Below, piece after piece: positions 50,048 through 58,772 of a stretch of 64,000 nucleotides of DNA. The translations under genes were made by a program, and so were the position numbers. The stretch covers positions 67,715-131,714 of the forward strand of contig DATKLE010000100.1 of the NCBI GenBank assembly GCA_035542575.1, in the 5' to 3' direction. Position 1 is the first letter of the stretch, and the number at the start of each line of letters is the position of its first letter. The notes under the pieces are model-generated. The model was not told where the DNA came from, searched no databases, and was given only the letters and a program-made list of their open reading frames with translations. Source of the DNA: JAIQET01 sp035542575. Lineage in GTDB: Bacteria; Acidobacteriota; Terriglobia; Terriglobales; Acidobacteriaceae.

Positions 50048-51184
50048 GTGAAGAACAACCATCACGAGAAGCACACCAATCATGACGGCTCGGGGATCGA
50101 GCGCAAGCTGCACGATCCCATCGAAGACCGCTTGGTCCCGTTGGAACCGCTCGACCTGAGGCGGGTGCACTCGGTGGATGACCTGGTGCGCGCCATGGCC
50201 AAGACCGCCTTTACCGGCCGTCAGCTCGGCGAGGCCGCGGACGTACTGGAAGCCATGGCCCGTGACAAAGATTGCTTCGTGGTCATGACTCTGGCGGGTG
50301 CCATGACGGTGGCCAAACAAGGCCTGGTCATCACCGAACTGATCGATCGTGGCATCGTGAACGCCATTGTCTCCACCGGCGCGCTGATGGCGCACGGTCT
50401 GGTGGAGGCCACGGGGCGCGCCCACTTCCGCTACAACCCGGATGTACCCGACGAGCAACTCTACGAGCAGGGTTACAACCGCGTTTACGACACGCTGGAA
50501 CCGGAGCAGAATCTCGATCAGGTCGAAGAAGTCATATCCCAGATTTTGGACGCATGGGACCACAACGAGGTGCTGTGTTCCTACAAGTTGAACCATGCGA
50601 TCGGGGCACACCTGGGGAAACACGCGCAAGGCCAGCGCGGCATTCTCAAGTCGGCCTACGAGAAAGGCGTTCCGGTATTCGTGCCCGCCTTCACCGATTC
50701 GGAACTGGGCCTGGATCTGGCGTTGAACAACCGGGTACGCGAGTCCACTGGCCGCCACAAGCTGCGGTTTGATCCCTTTGAAGACCTGGAGCACTTTGCG
50801 GCGACCCTGCTGCGGCAGACCCGGCTGGGCATTCTGACCATCGGGGGAGGCGTGCCGCGCAACTGGTCGCAGCAATTTGGCCCGTTCGTCGAGTTGCGGC
50901 ACCGGCGCATGGGAGAAAATGTTCCCCTGAAGCGATACCACTACGGGTTGAGGATTTGTCCGGAACCGGTGTACTGGGGTGGATTGTCGGGCAGCCCTTA
51001 CAGCGAGGCGGTCTCGTGGGGCAAGTTCGTGCCTCCGGCCGAGGGCGGGCAGTTTGGCGAGGTCTTCGTGGACGCCACCGTAGGCCTGCCCCTGATCGCG
51101 GCCGCGGTGCTTGAGCGGTTGGACAAGGACAAGTCAAACCACGTCACCAAGGCGAAGCGCGAGAAGGTTGGGGCTCGAAAGTAG
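50048..51184 (+). CDS. Deoxyhypusine synthase-like protein lacking the catalytic lysine
   Basis: 378 residues from GTG 50048, 7 nt after GGAGG. Fold family of deoxyhypusine synthase, which transfers aminobutyl from spermidine using NAD and an active-site Lys. Conserved parts include VVMTLAGAMTVAKQGLVITE, VNAIVSTGALMAHGLVEATG, GVPVFVPAFTDSELGLDLAL and SEAVSWGKFVPP. In eukaryotic DHS the catalytic Lys is in GGGVVKHH; here the segment is GGGVPRNWSQQ, so R271 takes that place. Bacteria with such genes often lack eIF5A, and relatives make homospermidine or act in polyamine metabolism. Location among agmatine/putrescine genes supports a polyamine role; the reaction is unknown. Confidence 0.85.
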   Translation: MKNNHHEKHTNHDGSGIERKLHDPIEDRLVPLEPLDLRRVHSVDDLVRAMAKTAFTGRQLGEAADVLEAMARDKDCFVVMTLAGAMTVAKQGLVITELIDRGIVNAIVSTGALMAHGLVEATGRAHFRYNPDVPDEQLYEQGYNRVYDTLEPEQNLDQVEEVISQILDAWDHNEVLCSYKLNHAIGAHLGKHAQGQRGILKSAYEKGVPVFVPAFTDSELGLDLALNNRVRESTGRHKLRFDPFEDLEHFAATLLRQTRLGILTIGGGVPRNWSQQFGPFVELRHRRMGENVPLKRYHYGLRICPEPVYWGGLSGSPYSEAVSWGKFVPPAEGGQFGEVFVDATVGLPLIAAAVLERLDKDKSNHVTKAKREKVGARK

Positions 51185-51213
51185 GGCTAGTAGGAACCTT
51201 AGTGACTCACACG

Positions 51214-51255
51214 GCGGGGGCGGGACGCCCCCGCAACAGCCGGCGGGACGCCGGC
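51214..51255. terminator. Tandem GC hairpins between convergent genes (family C repeat)
   Basis: GCGGGGGCG-GGA-CGCCCCCGC (51214-51234) and GCCGGCG-GGA-CGCCGGC (51239-51255): two perfect stems with the same GGA loop. No long U-tract, but the position between the DHS-like gene and the convergent decarboxylase gene suits bidirectional termination. The second stem is related to the 37653-37712 repeat. Confidence 0.55.
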
Positions 51256-51265
51256 GCTACCGTTT

Positions 51266-51823
51266 CTAATCGAAGATGAAAATGGCGGAGGCGATGACGG
51301 TGGTCCACAGTCCCCGCTTGTCGCCTACGGCGGATTGGGTGACGTTGGCCGTGCGCACGATCTTGTTGGAAATCCGGTAGATCTCTTTCTTCTCGTCCCA
51401 CGACCGGTCGGGATCGAATTCCACATTCAGCGTAGTCGCCAGCATTTCGGCGGCGAGTTCCTCGGCATAGTCCCCGGCGGCGTCTTCGGTCTCGCCGAAC
51501 GAATGATGCTCGCTGAGATAGCCGTAGGTGTTGCGGTCCGCGGGAATGGCAACTCCGATGCTGGCGGCAAGCAGGCGGTGGGGTTCATGGGTGGAATTCT
51601 CAGCCACCACCGCAAAAACCACCTCGCCGGGGTTCAGATATTTCAGTCCCTGGGAGCGCGGAATCAGCTTGCACTGGGGCGGAAAGATGGAGGAGACGCG
51701 AACCAGATTTTGCGCTGCGATGCCGGCGTCGCGCAAGGCGAGCTCGAAAGAAGTAAGACGTTCGCGATGTTTGCCGACCCCCTTGGTAAAGAAAATCCGC
51801 TTGGGGACCATGTCCTTGCCCAA
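51266..51823 (-). CDS. Pyruvoyl-dependent arginine decarboxylase
   Basis: 185 residues. PvlArgDC makes agmatine from arginine; the proenzyme self-cleaves at a Ser to form the pyruvoyl group. Segments: PKRIFFTKGVGKHRERLTSF (opening), AQNLVRVSSIFPPQCKLIP (the Ser-Ser cleavage region, VSS), LNPGEVVFAVVAENSTHEPH and a tail ...RTANVTQSAVGDKRGLWTTV. I place the start at TTG 51823, 9 nt after a strong GGAGG; ATG 51811 is close behind and would lack good spacing. It supplies agmatine to the aguAB pair, so the whole arginine-to-putrescine route is in this 4-kb locus. Confidence 0.9.
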   Translation of the reverse strand: MGKDMVPKRIFFTKGVGKHRERLTSFELALRDAGIAAQNLVRVSSIFPPQCKLIPRSQGLKYLNPGEVVFAVVAENSTHEPHRLLAASIGVAIPADRNTYGYLSEHHSFGETEDAAGDYAEELAAEMLATTLNVEFDPDRSWDEKKEIYRISNKIVRTANVTQSAVGDKRGLWTTVIASAIFIFD

Positions 51824-51993
51824 TTCGTTTTTCCTCCGCTGACGCGATGACGTGAGGGACAAATCTAACATAGGGAGTCGTGACAGCAATATGAAAATTG
51901 GGGTGCAGGCAAAGAAAAGGGAGGCCCGAAGTGGGTTCCTGCTTTCGGTTGCCCAGGATGGGCCAAGAGGAGGGGCCCGCCGAGGGCAGCAAC

Positions 51994-52371
51994 CTACTTA
52001 GCAGAGGCGACTGAGCTGACTGTGATGGTGGTGCCGTCGGCCACGCCCATCACAGTGGCCTGCTGGCCCGCCAGCTTATCGAGTTCGGCGAGCGCAGCCC
52101 TGTCGTTGGCATCCAGCGTATACACCTTATCGCCGACGACCAGGGCGTATTTTGATCCCCGTTGGACACAAGCCCGGGTACAAGCGGCGGCATCACCGGG
52201 CATCATCGTGTGATTGGCGCCGCAGGCAGCATCACTGACCTGACCCGAGAAGGTCTGGTTCTTGCCGCCTGCCACTGCGGAGGAAACCGTCAAGCCGGCG
52301 CCCAACACCAGCGTCGCCAGCCAGGTACCCGCCGGTAAAGCGAATCTCATCCATCGTCTCCTTGGAATCAA
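51994..52371 (-). CDS. Secreted small hypothetical protein
   Basis: 125 residues (or 118 from Met 8). Signal peptide MRFALPAGTWLATLVLGAGL then TVSSAVAGG. The mature part has four Cys positions in SGQVSDAACGANHTMMPGDA then AACTRACVQRGSKYALVVGD: the S-G-x-V-S-D-x-x-C-G-x-x-H start is a recurrent motif in acidobacterial secreted proteins. The last 50 residues are an OB-like small beta domain (KVYTLDANDRAALAELDKLA, GQQATVMGVADGTTITVSS). No function known. Monocistronic. Confidence 0.72.
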   Translation of the reverse strand: MIPRRRWMRFALPAGTWLATLVLGAGLTVSSAVAGGKNQTFSGQVSDAACGANHTMMPGDAAACTRACVQRGSKYALVVGDKVYTLDANDRAALAELDKLAGQQATVMGVADGTTITVSSVASAK

Positions 52372-52479
52372 ATACTACCATTCTTCATTGGATGCGGCGT
52401 GCAGCTGACCTCGACTAGTAGATCCCGCCAATATTGTGGATTTGGGTAGTGATGCAGTTTGCGTTCGTCCGATGGCCTG

Positions 52480-52575
52480 CTTTGCGGCCTTTGCGAATCC
52501 TTCGCGTGCTCTGCGGTTTAAGGACTTCTTACCGCAAAGCTCGCAAAGGAAAACCGCAGAGTTCGCAAAGCGAGA
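52480..52575. repeat. Intergenic inverted repeat, family B
   Basis: CTTTGCGGCCTTTGCGAATC with CTCTGCGGTTTAAGG on the left, ACCGCAAAGCTCGCAAAGG and ACCGCAGAGTTCGCAAAG on the right. A two-unit copy of the 28422-28473 element, in the 289-bp gap between convergent/aligned minus-strand genes. Confidence 0.65.
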
Positions 52576-52660
52576 GGTGGCCGAGATTCTCAAGACTACA
52601 CCGCTACCTAAATCATCAGATTCTCATCGTCGTGAGGCAGCCCGCCGCTCTGCTGGCGGC

Positions 52661-53986
52661 CTATCGCGGCGGCTTAGGATCGAAGCGCACGGTCACGTCT
52701 ACCGTTTCGCTCTTATCGTCAGGAGTTTCGTGGACGCTGGCATTCCACTCTCCAATCAGCGAGAGTTTCTTCAACGCCTCGTCTACGAAACGCTTGGGAT
52801 AGCTGGAATCATACGGGTCACCGCTGCGCAGCTGCCAATCATCCTCCAGGCGCGCGGCGTTGCGTTCATCGAGGCCCTGTATCTCCAGGTCTCCCATTTT
52901 GTAGATGTCGCCCTCGTGTACCTCGAGTCGGTAGCTGACTGTCGATTGCGCATCATCCATCTGGGGCGTGGACTCTATCGAAGTGGCCAGGTAGCCGCGG
53001 GTCCCGTACAGCCGGCGGACGGCATCGAGGTCGGTAGCTAGCTCGACCGCATTGGCGGCCTCGCCCGCCCGAAGATGGATGAGCCCCTGGAGCTGTTCGG
53101 TGGGAAACACACTGTTACCCGACCACTGCACGTCCGTCAGTTTGTAGCGGGAGCCGGGACTGACGGCGAAGGAGAGGTCGACAATCGTCTCCTGCGGACT
53201 CTCCCGCGCAACCTTGGCTTCGGCGGCGGCGAAGGCGGCTTTGAGATAGCCGCGCGCGAGATACACGGGCAGAAGATTCTTGTCTTCCTGTGCGCGGAGT
53301 ATGGAGCGCCGGTATTCCGCCCCCAGCATCGGTTTGGCGGCGGCCTGCAGCAAGGGCAGCTCACCGGCGCCGACGCCGGTGAATTCCACATTGCCAACGC
53401 GGATGTTCGGGCCGCTCACGCTGAAATCGATGGCTTCAATAGGGCCGTCTTCGGGTCCAGCGCGCAGGTAGTCCACGCGGCCGTTTACCTTGTGTTCAAT
53501 CAGCAGGGCTTGCAGCGCATCCGAGACCTGGTCGGCAAGACTGCCGGAGACCGGCAATTGACCTTGGAACAGCGGCACGCGTTCGCGCAGTTGCTGGAGC
53601 AATGCCTCGTCGGAGAGCCAAACAAAGTTGTCAAAGCGGGCAGGGACGAACAGGCCGCTGTCAGTGACTTGCAGTTCGAGCTTGGCGCCCTCGGAGGAAT
53701 ACTGGAAACTGTAACCGACTTCGCTGAAAACGCCAGTATCGCCCAGGTGCTGGCTAGCCACCTTAAAGTCCGCTTCGCTGACCGTCTGGCCAAGGCGCAG
53801 GCCGCTCGCCGCGATGATCTCCTCTGGCGTGTAACGCTTGCTGCCCGTCGCCGTAGCCGAGATGAGTTTGAAGGCTAGGACTGACAGTTTCTTGCTCGTG
53901 GGTCTCTGGGTCTGGCTAGAGGCCAGGAAAACCGGAAGGCCGAGAATTGCCAAGAACAAGCCGGAACAGATCCTACAGGAATTCAC
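52661..53986 (-). CDS. Periplasmic POTRA-repeat protein (BamA/TamA-like, no barrel)
   Basis: 441 residues with a signal peptide (MNSCRICSGLFLAILGLPVF). Three or four POTRA-like modules are visible by their beta-alpha-alpha-beta-beta pattern: YTPEEIIAASGLRLGQTVSE, NIRVGNVEFTGVGAGELPLL, YKLTDVQWSGNSVFPTEQLQ (the best match, with GNxxFPTEQL) and YKMGDLEIQGLDERNAARLE. The C-terminal Omp85 barrel is absent; the frame ends ...VTVRFDPKPPR. POTRA domains bind outer-membrane protein substrates or complexes, so a soluble scaffold role is likely. Divergent from the TPR-secretin gene, 194 bp apart. Confidence 0.82.
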   Translation of the reverse strand: MNSCRICSGLFLAILGLPVFLASSQTQRPTSKKLSVLAFKLISATATGSKRYTPEEIIAASGLRLGQTVSEADFKVASQHLGDTGVFSEVGYSFQYSSEGAKLELQVTDSGLFVPARFDNFVWLSDEALLQQLRERVPLFQGQLPVSGSLADQVSDALQALLIEHKVNGRVDYLRAGPEDGPIEAIDFSVSGPNIRVGNVEFTGVGAGELPLLQAAAKPMLGAEYRRSILRAQEDKNLLPVYLARGYLKAAFAAAEAKVARESPQETIVDLSFAVSPGSRYKLTDVQWSGNSVFPTEQLQGLIHLRAGEAANAVELATDLDAVRRLYGTRGYLATSIESTPQMDDAQSTVSYRLEVHEGDIYKMGDLEIQGLDERNAARLEDDWQLRSGDPYDSSYPKRFVDEALKKLSLIGEWNASVHETPDDKSETVDVTVRFDPKPPR

Positions 53987-54180
53987 GTGAGGAGGATTCT
54001 AACCCAAACGGGATATTCAAGCTCGGCGATGGGGAAGCGACGCGAAGGGCTGCGATCGCTCAAGCCCTCCTTGCAGGGCGTCTTTTGCGACAGACTGACG
54101 AGCTCTAATGATGTGTGCCAAGGTACCAGACCTGCGGAATCTGCTCTGCCACGACGCGAATCCGGTTAAAATCGAGAGGC

Positions 54181-56025
54181 ATGCGCTGGGTGGGATTCAT
54201 TCTGGCTGTTCTTGGGTTGGCGGTAGCTGCCTTCTGTGCTGACGATCCCCAGAATGTCCCCCTGCTGCCGTGTGGTCAGGGCCAGCCCGGAGCTCCCAAC
54301 TGCAACCCGTCCAAGAAAGAGCTCAAGCAAGCGAAGGCCGCTTACACCAAGGCCCTGAAACTGCAGAAAGAAAAGCGCGGGGATGAGGCTCTGCAGGAAT
54401 TCGAGCGGGCCGCGCAACTCAATCCCAGGGACATTGACTATGTCACCGCGCGCGAAATGGCCCGTCAGCAGTCGGTCTATGAGCACCTCGAGCGCGGCAA
54501 CGCGGAGATGCTGAAGGGGCGGCAGATCGAAGCCCTGGCCGACTTTCGCAGCGCACTGCAACTCGACCCCGCCAACCAATTTGCCCAGCAGCGCTTGCGC
54601 GATTCACTGGGAGATTGGACGCCGAAAGTCGTGGCCGCGCCCCAAGTCGTGGAGGATGGGGGAGAGGTGCGAGTGGTTCCGGACCTCACCCTGGCCGATT
54701 TTCACTACCACGGTGATTCCCGAGGACTCCTTACCCAGGTGGCGGCGGCCTTCGGCGTAGTGGCGACGTTCGACGATTCTGTGCAATCGCGCCGGGTCAG
54801 CTTCGACATCCAGGGCGTGGACTTCTTCACCGCCATGGGGGCGGCTTGCGAGGTGACCAAGACATTCTGGACGCCACTGGAGGAAAAGCAAGTCCTGGTA
54901 GCCGCCGACTCGCTCGAAAACCATCGCCTCTTCGATCGCATGGCGTTGCGCACCTTCTTCATTCCCGGAATCACCACGCCCCAGGAGCTGCAGGAAATCG
55001 TCAACATGCTGCGCGCGGTCTTCGAGATTCGGTTTATCACGCCGCAGCCACAAACCGGCACCCTGGTGGTGCGCGCGCCCAAGGCCATGCTGGACGCAGC
55101 CACGCAGACGCTGATGACGCTGCAGGACGGGCGACCCCAGGTCATGCTTGACGTCTATGTGTACGAGATTACGCACTCCCTGGTACACAATTTCGGGCTT
55201 CACATCCCCAACCAGTTTCAGTTGTTCAACATTCCCGCGGGAGCGCTGGCCGCCCTTGGGGGACAGAATATCCAGGACCTGATCAATCAACTGATCGCGG
55301 GCGGCGGGATCAACCAGGCCAATTCGCAGGCTTTGTCGGCGCTGCTGGCGCAGTTGAGCAGCCAGCAGAATTCCATCTTCAGCCAGCCCCTGGCGACTTT
55401 TGGCGGGGGCCTGACATTCATGGGGCTGAGCCTGGGCACGGCCAGCGCACAGCTGTCCGTAAACGAAAGCACGGTGAAGAATCTGGAGCATGCCACGCTG
55501 CGCGTGGCCGAGGGCAATGAGGCCAATTTCAAAGTGGGGTCGCGCTTTCCCATCCTGAACGCCAGCTTCGCGCCCATCTTCAATACTCCGGCAATTGCCC
55601 AGAACATCCAGAACAACACGTTTCAGGCGGCATTCCCTTCCTTCAGTTATGAAGACCTCGGGCTCACCATGAAGGCGAAGCCGCAGGTCAACGGCGACTC
55701 CGATGTGAGCCTCGCGCTGGAGTTGCAAGTGCGCTCTCTCACCGGTGCGGCCATGAATGGCGTGCCTGTCATCTCCAATCGGGAATACAAAGGCAGCATT
55801 ATGTTGCGAGACGGGGAGCCCGCGGTGGTCGCGGGTTCGGTGTCGCGCACCGAACAACGCAGTCTGAGCGGCATTCCGGGGCTGGGAGAGGTTCCCGGGC
55901 TCAATCGCGTGATGGCTACAAACACCAAAGAAGAGGACGACGACGAACTGCTCGTCGTGATCACGCCGCACGTGGTCCGCCAGGCTGCGGGAACTAATGC
56001 GGAAGTGTGGGTGAAGAAACAGTAG
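54181..56025 (+). CDS. Type II/IV-pilus secretin family protein with N-terminal TPR region
   Basis: 614 residues from ATG 54181 (MRWVGFILAVLGLAVAAFCA, signal peptide); GAGAGG just upstream. Residues about 40-150 form a TPR region (AAYTKALKLQKEKRGDEALQ, EFERAAQLNPRDIDYVTARE, LADFRSALQLDPANQFAQQR). An N0/STN-like part follows (VPDLTLADFHYHGDSRGLLT ...). N1-like: RTFFIPGITTPQELQEIVNM and TGTLVVRAPKAMLDAATQTL. The secretin channel core has VMLDVYVYEITHSLVHNFGL, then VGSRFPILNASFAPIF, GLTMKAKPQVNGDSDVSLAL, GEPAVVAGSVSRTEQRSLSG, IPGLGEVPGLNRVMATNTKE and LLVVITPHVVR. An acidobacterial secretin not flanked by gsp/pil genes here; substrate unknown. Confidence 0.9.
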   Translation: MRWVGFILAVLGLAVAAFCADDPQNVPLLPCGQGQPGAPNCNPSKKELKQAKAAYTKALKLQKEKRGDEALQEFERAAQLNPRDIDYVTAREMARQQSVYEHLERGNAEMLKGRQIEALADFRSALQLDPANQFAQQRLRDSLGDWTPKVVAAPQVVEDGGEVRVVPDLTLADFHYHGDSRGLLTQVAAAFGVVATFDDSVQSRRVSFDIQGVDFFTAMGAACEVTKTFWTPLEEKQVLVAADSLENHRLFDRMALRTFFIPGITTPQELQEIVNMLRAVFEIRFITPQPQTGTLVVRAPKAMLDAATQTLMTLQDGRPQVMLDVYVYEITHSLVHNFGLHIPNQFQLFNIPAGALAALGGQNIQDLINQLIAGGGINQANSQALSALLAQLSSQQNSIFSQPLATFGGGLTFMGLSLGTASAQLSVNESTVKNLEHATLRVAEGNEANFKVGSRFPILNASFAPIFNTPAIAQNIQNNTFQAAFPSFSYEDLGLTMKAKPQVNGDSDVSLALELQVRSLTGAAMNGVPVISNREYKGSIMLRDGEPAVVAGSVSRTEQRSLSGIPGLGEVPGLNRVMATNTKEEDDDELLVVITPHVVRQAAGTNAEVWVKKQ

Positions 56026-56098
56026 CTGGTGGCTGGAAGCTGGGAGCCGGCGATTTTTATCCCGAAACAGGGTTACGCAGCTACCAGCCTCCAGCCGT
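56026..56098. repeat. Inverted repeat between secretin and DsbA-like genes
   Basis: AGCTGGTGGCTGGAAGCTGG (56028-56043 region) is mirrored by CAGCTACCAGCCTCCAGCC at the other end. It fills the whole 73-bp gap between convergent genes and may act as a bidirectional terminator. Confidence 0.55.
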
Positions 56099-57007
56099 TT
56101 ATTTCCCTTCCTTGGCGGCGAAATCCACCAGCTCTTTCACCACCTCGTAGGGAACGCCACCAGGGAGTTTGCGCCCATTGATGAACAGGGTAGGGGTGGA
56201 GTTCACATCCAGGGACTTGCCCAGGGCCAGGGAGCGTTCCACCCTCGTAGTGGTGTCGGGCTGAGCGGCGCAGGCGGCAATCTCGGATCCTTTCACTCCC
56301 GCCGTATCGGCCAGTCCGGTCAGCTTCTCATCGGCGTTGCTGGCGGTGATCTCCGCCTGCGCGGCGTACACGCCCTCCACGAATTTCCAGAAGGCGTCAT
56401 TCGAGGCGCGCCCCACACAATCCGCGTAGGCCGCTGCCTTGCCCGACCAGTTGTGCGAGGGGAGGGGAAAATGCTGGAACACCAGACGCACATCTTTGTC
56501 CTCGCTGAGCAGCTTATCGAGGATGGGCTGTGCCTCCTTACAGTGCGGGCATTGCAGATCGCTGAACTCGACCACCGTCACAGGTGCGTCTGCCGGGCCG
56601 CGCGCAGGTCCTGTAACTTTCTGCTCCAACAGCTTGCGATCGGCGTCGAAAGGATGCGGCCCAAACGGGATGATCTCGCCCGTCACCGCATGTTTGCCAT
56701 CGGCAGTGATATAGAGTTTGTTACTCTGCGATCCCTGGGGACCGCTGATCACTACGCTCACCTCGGTCAGTCCTTCCGCCACCGACGGCTTGATCTCTGC
56801 AACCTTCCAGGTCAGGCCGGCCTGGTAGCCAAGCATCTGCTGCAGGAAAGCGTTCACCGTCTCCTCAGAGGGCATGTTTGGCTTGACACCTGCCACAGCG
56901 GCAGGCTTGGCGGCGGTATGATGCGCCGGGGATGACGGCTTCTGTTGCGCAACCATCACACCGGCGAGCAGCAGAATCAAAGCTACGCGGCAGAGCAGAC
57001 GAAGCAT
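56099..57007 (-). CDS. DsbA-family thiol-disulfide oxidoreductase
   Basis: 302 residues from ATG 57007 (MLRLLCRVALILLLAGVMVA; AAGGAT precedes it). A signal sequence is followed by a Pro/Ala/His linker, an N-terminal domain of about 90 residues (SEETVNAFLQQMLGYQAGLT ... LYITADGKHAVTGEIIP), and a DsbA/Fernandez-type thioredoxin domain: VVEFSDLQCPHCKEAQPILD (CPHC active site), VFQHFPLPSHNWSGKAAAYA, ADCVGR, and the cis-Pro NSTPTLFINGR. The extra N-terminal domain resembles those of the acidobacterial/BdbD-like proteins with a disulfide reductase-like fold. Probable periplasmic oxidase or isomerase. Convergent with the secretin gene. Confidence 0.88.
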   Translation of the reverse strand: MLRLLCRVALILLLAGVMVAQQKPSSPAHHTAAKPAAVAGVKPNMPSEETVNAFLQQMLGYQAGLTWKVAEIKPSVAEGLTEVSVVISGPQGSQSNKLYITADGKHAVTGEIIPFGPHPFDADRKLLEQKVTGPARGPADAPVTVVEFSDLQCPHCKEAQPILDKLLSEDKDVRLVFQHFPLPSHNWSGKAAAYADCVGRASNDAFWKFVEGVYAAQAEITASNADEKLTGLADTAGVKGSEIAACAAQPDTTTRVERSLALGKSLDVNSTPTLFINGRKLPGGVPYEVVKELVDFAAKEGK

Positions 57008-57080
57008 GCGATCCTTTCTAATCGTCATAGGAATGTTGTGCGGTTTCTAACGGAACACTCTCTTATTGGATCCATCCATC

Positions 57081-58721
57081 CTACACGTCGGGCTTGGCGG
57101 CGATGGGAAAACGCCGGCCGTAGCCGAAGGCCTTCTCCGAGATCTTGAGTCCGGGAGCGGCTTGCTGGCGCTTGTATTCGCTGCGCTCTACCATGCGGAT
57201 GACGCGCCGTACCAGATCCAGGTCGAAGTTGTGATCGCGAGCAATCTGCTCGGCCGGGCGCGATTCTTCCACATAGTCTTCGACAATGGCGTCCAGGACC
57301 TCATAGGGCGGCAAGGTGTCGCTGTCCCGCTGGCCGGGGCGCAACTCAGCCGACGGCGGCTTCTCCAGGCTGGCCTGCGGGATCACCGGGCGGCGCGCAT
57401 TCACATAGCGGCTGAGGCGATAAACCATGGTCTTGGGTACGTCGGAGATCACGGCCAAGCCACCCACCATGTCGCCATAGAGGGTGCAATAGCCCACGCC
57501 CAACTCACTCTTGTTGCCGGTGCTGAGCACAATAGCGCCAAATTTGTTGGAAAGCGCCATCAGCAGGCTGCCGCGGGCCCGCGATTGAATGTTTTCTTCG
57601 GTAACGTCTTCCTTCCGCCCGGCGAAGGCCTTCTGCAGTGTCTTCTTGTAGCTCTCGAAGACTTCGGTAATGCAGAGCAGTTCGAAGCGGATGCCGAGAT
57701 TCTCAGCGAGCGTGCGGGCGTCGTCGACGGAACCCTGGGAGGAGTAAGGTCCGGGCATGCCCACGCCGATCACGTTTTCCGGCCCCAAGGCCTCCGCGGC
57801 AATCACTGCGGTGAGAGCGGAGTCGATGCCTCCGCTGAGGCCGATGATCACCTGTCGAAAACCGCATTTGCGCACGTAATCGCGCGTGCCCAGCACCAGG
57901 GCGGCGTAGGCGCTGCCTTCTTCGCCCTCGATCTGCGGGTGAATCTCACCGGAGAGTTGGTCCGAGTCGAAATAGATGAGATCTTCCTCGAAGGACTTGC
58001 CTTGCGCGATCACCTGGCCTGCTGGGTCAAGGACCACGCTGGAGCCGTCAAACACCAAGCTGTCGTTGCCTCCGACCTGGTTGACCATGGCTACCGGGAC
58101 CTTGTTGCTGCGGGCGATGGTGGCCAGCATGTCGCGCCGAAATTCGCGCTTGCCCAGCCAGAACGGGGACGCTGAAATATTCAACAGAAAATTGCCCCCG
58201 GCGCGGATCAGCGCTTCTACCGGGTCAAAGGTATACAGCCGCTTGTTCCAGAAGTGCTTGTCGTTCCAGGCATCTTCACAAATCGTAAGGGCCATCTGTT
58301 TGCCGCAGAATGGGAACAAGGCCTGGCTCTTGGCGGGGGCGAAATTGCGCATTTCGTCGAAGACGTCGTAGGTGGGCAGCAGCATCTTGGACTGCAGAAA
58401 GGCAATCCCGCCGTCTTTCAGCAATGCCGCAGAGTTCATCACCGATTTTCCGGTTTCAGCCAGGGCCGGGGTCACCAACCCGCAGATGACGGCTATGCCG
58501 CGGGTCTCTACCGCGATGCGTTCAGCAGTTTCACGGTTGCGAACGATAAAAGAGGCACGTTCCACCAGGTCCCGAGGAGGATAACCGCACACCGAAAGCT
58601 CAGGGAACAGGATGAGTCCCGCACCTGCAGCTTGCGCGCGATGAGCAAAGTCGACAATCTTGGCCGCGTTGCCGGCGAAGTCTCCAACGGTAGGGTTGAT
58701 CTGTCCCAACGCGATCTTCAC
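57081..58721 (-). CDS. nadE: Glutamine-dependent NAD+ synthetase
   Basis: 546 residues from GTG 58721 (MKIALGQINPTVGDFAGNAA). Two domains: an N-terminal nitrilase-like glutaminase with Glu (LFPELSVCGYPPRD), Lys (LQSKMLLPTYDVF) and Cys (LTICEDAWNDKHF), and a C-terminal NAD synthetase with the PP-loop GLSGGIDSALTAVIAAEA, GMPGPYSSQGSVDDARTLAE and LSTGNKSELGVGYCTLYGDM. It amidates deamido-NAD using ATP and glutamine. End ...SEKAFGYGRRFPI is typical. Monocistronic; 73 bp from the DsbA-like gene. Confidence 0.95.
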   Translation of the reverse strand: MKIALGQINPTVGDFAGNAAKIVDFAHRAQAAGAGLILFPELSVCGYPPRDLVERASFIVRNRETAERIAVETRGIAVICGLVTPALAETGKSVMNSAALLKDGGIAFLQSKMLLPTYDVFDEMRNFAPAKSQALFPFCGKQMALTICEDAWNDKHFWNKRLYTFDPVEALIRAGGNFLLNISASPFWLGKREFRRDMLATIARSNKVPVAMVNQVGGNDSLVFDGSSVVLDPAGQVIAQGKSFEEDLIYFDSDQLSGEIHPQIEGEEGSAYAALVLGTRDYVRKCGFRQVIIGLSGGIDSALTAVIAAEALGPENVIGVGMPGPYSSQGSVDDARTLAENLGIRFELLCITEVFESYKKTLQKAFAGRKEDVTEENIQSRARGSLLMALSNKFGAIVLSTGNKSELGVGYCTLYGDMVGGLAVISDVPKTMVYRLSRYVNARRPVIPQASLEKPPSAELRPGQRDSDTLPPYEVLDAIVEDYVEESRPAEQIARDHNFDLDLVRRVIRMVERSEYKRQQAAPGLKISEKAFGYGRRFPIAAKPDV

Positions 58722-58772
58722 CGTCCCAGTGTAAAGGTGGGGACGCGCGGCCGTCGAGTCAGAGACGAGAGA

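Noticed and set aside
54604..55971. Long minus-strand frame across the secretin gene
   Set aside because: Shadow of the secretin; its composition is Arg/His/Gln-rich and no ribosome site is present.
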